A stretch of 23,955 bases of DNA from a virus. Below are positions 23,761-23,955 of the stretch, piece by piece (the first letter of the stretch is position 1; every line of letters starts with the position of its first letter). The position numbers and the translations under genes were made by a program. Where the stretch lies: positions 1 through 23,955 of the IMG/VR virus record IMGVR_UViG_3300017763_000187; one strand, written 5' to 3'. The notes beneath the pieces were generated by a model. The model was given only the letters and a program-made list of their open reading frames with translations, had not been told where the DNA came from and made no database searches.

Positions 23761-23955
23761 TCTAACAGTAGGCAGCGCGTCCCTTTTATCCGAATGGGTG
23801 CCGCCACACGAACTGCCAGACCTAACACACGCCAAAACAATCGCTATCGACGTGGAAACCAAAGACCCGAACCTTAAAAAGATGGGCCCCGGATGGGCTA
23901 GAGGTGACGGCGAAGTGGTGGGATACGCCGTGGCAACTACAGATTGGGCCGGATA
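23753..23955 (+). CDS. Family-A DNA polymerase, N-terminal 67 codons (3' end missing)
   Basis: The start is GTG at 23753, with GGGAG at 23742-23746 as ribosome binding site, inside the end of the DUF6378 gene. Only 67 complete codons lie in the window. Residues 32-39 read IAIDVETK, the exonuclease I motif with metal-binding D35 and E37 of the DEDD 3'-5' proofreading domain. DPNLKKMGPGWARGDGEVVGYAVA follows. This phrase, with its GPGW-R-GDG pattern, is typical of family-A polymerases from marine podophages as I remember them. The polymerase domain is outside the window, so the full call is inference. A stand-alone exonuclease is the alternative. Position at the end of a primase-helicase operon fits the replicative polymerase. 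Confidence 0.8.
   Translation, partial: MSNLTVGSASLLSEWVPPHELPDLTHAKTIAIDVETKDPNLKKMGPGWARGDGEVVGYAVATTDWAG

Overview
This window looks like about 24 kb from a lytic, podovirus-type tailed phage, probably one infecting a marine alphaproteobacterium. The support is the tightly packed layout (ATGA and TGATG stop/start overlaps almost throughout), the set of very large Gly/Gln/Ala-rich virion proteins typical of marine podophages, an archaeo-eukaryotic-type primase, and a family-A DNA polymerase starting at the right edge. Its exonuclease start resembles the polymerases of HMO-2011-like phages as I remember them. The host and phage-group assignment is inference. I see no integrase, tRNA, CRISPR array or insertion sequence.

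Left part, 1-16122, all on + : the virion module. It opens with the 3' part of a probable beta-propeller tail-hub or DNA-stabilisation protein. Two small proteins follow (55 and 107 aa), then a series of probable ejected or internal virion proteins: 526, 319, 1240, 1607, 305 and 688 aa. The 1240-aa protein holds a long helical array with an 11-residue period. The 688-aa protein joins an ADP-ribosyltransferase-like domain to a soluble lytic transglycosylase domain. Short Gly-Gly motifs recur at the ends and domain boundaries of several of these proteins.

Middle, 16119-17668: one SNF2-like SF2 helicase gene on the - strand, meeting the virion operon tail to tail with a 4-base overlap. Behind its start is a 92-base spacer with two interleaved, outward-facing sigma70-like promoters. 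One drives the helicase gene and the other drives the rightward replication operon.

Right part, 17669-23955, all on + : the replication and regulation module. In order it encodes a coiled-coil protein of unknown function, a probable ssDNA-binding protein with an SSB-type acidic tail, a GC-rich hairpin, a TOTE-like primase, a 66-aa HTH protein starting at TTG, a UvrD-like SF1 helicase, a 59-aa zinc-ribbon protein, a 214-aa regulator pairing an N-terminal HTH with a sigma70 region 4, a 122-aa protein with a DUF2786-like N-terminus, a DUF6378 protein, and the first 67 codons of DNA polymerase. The primase, SSB, helicases and polymerase would form the replisome. The two HTH proteins and the zinc ribbon are candidates for steering host RNA polymerase. 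Base composition changes with the module: the helicase-SSB-primase block is visibly richer in G+C than the AT-rich stretches of the virion genes.
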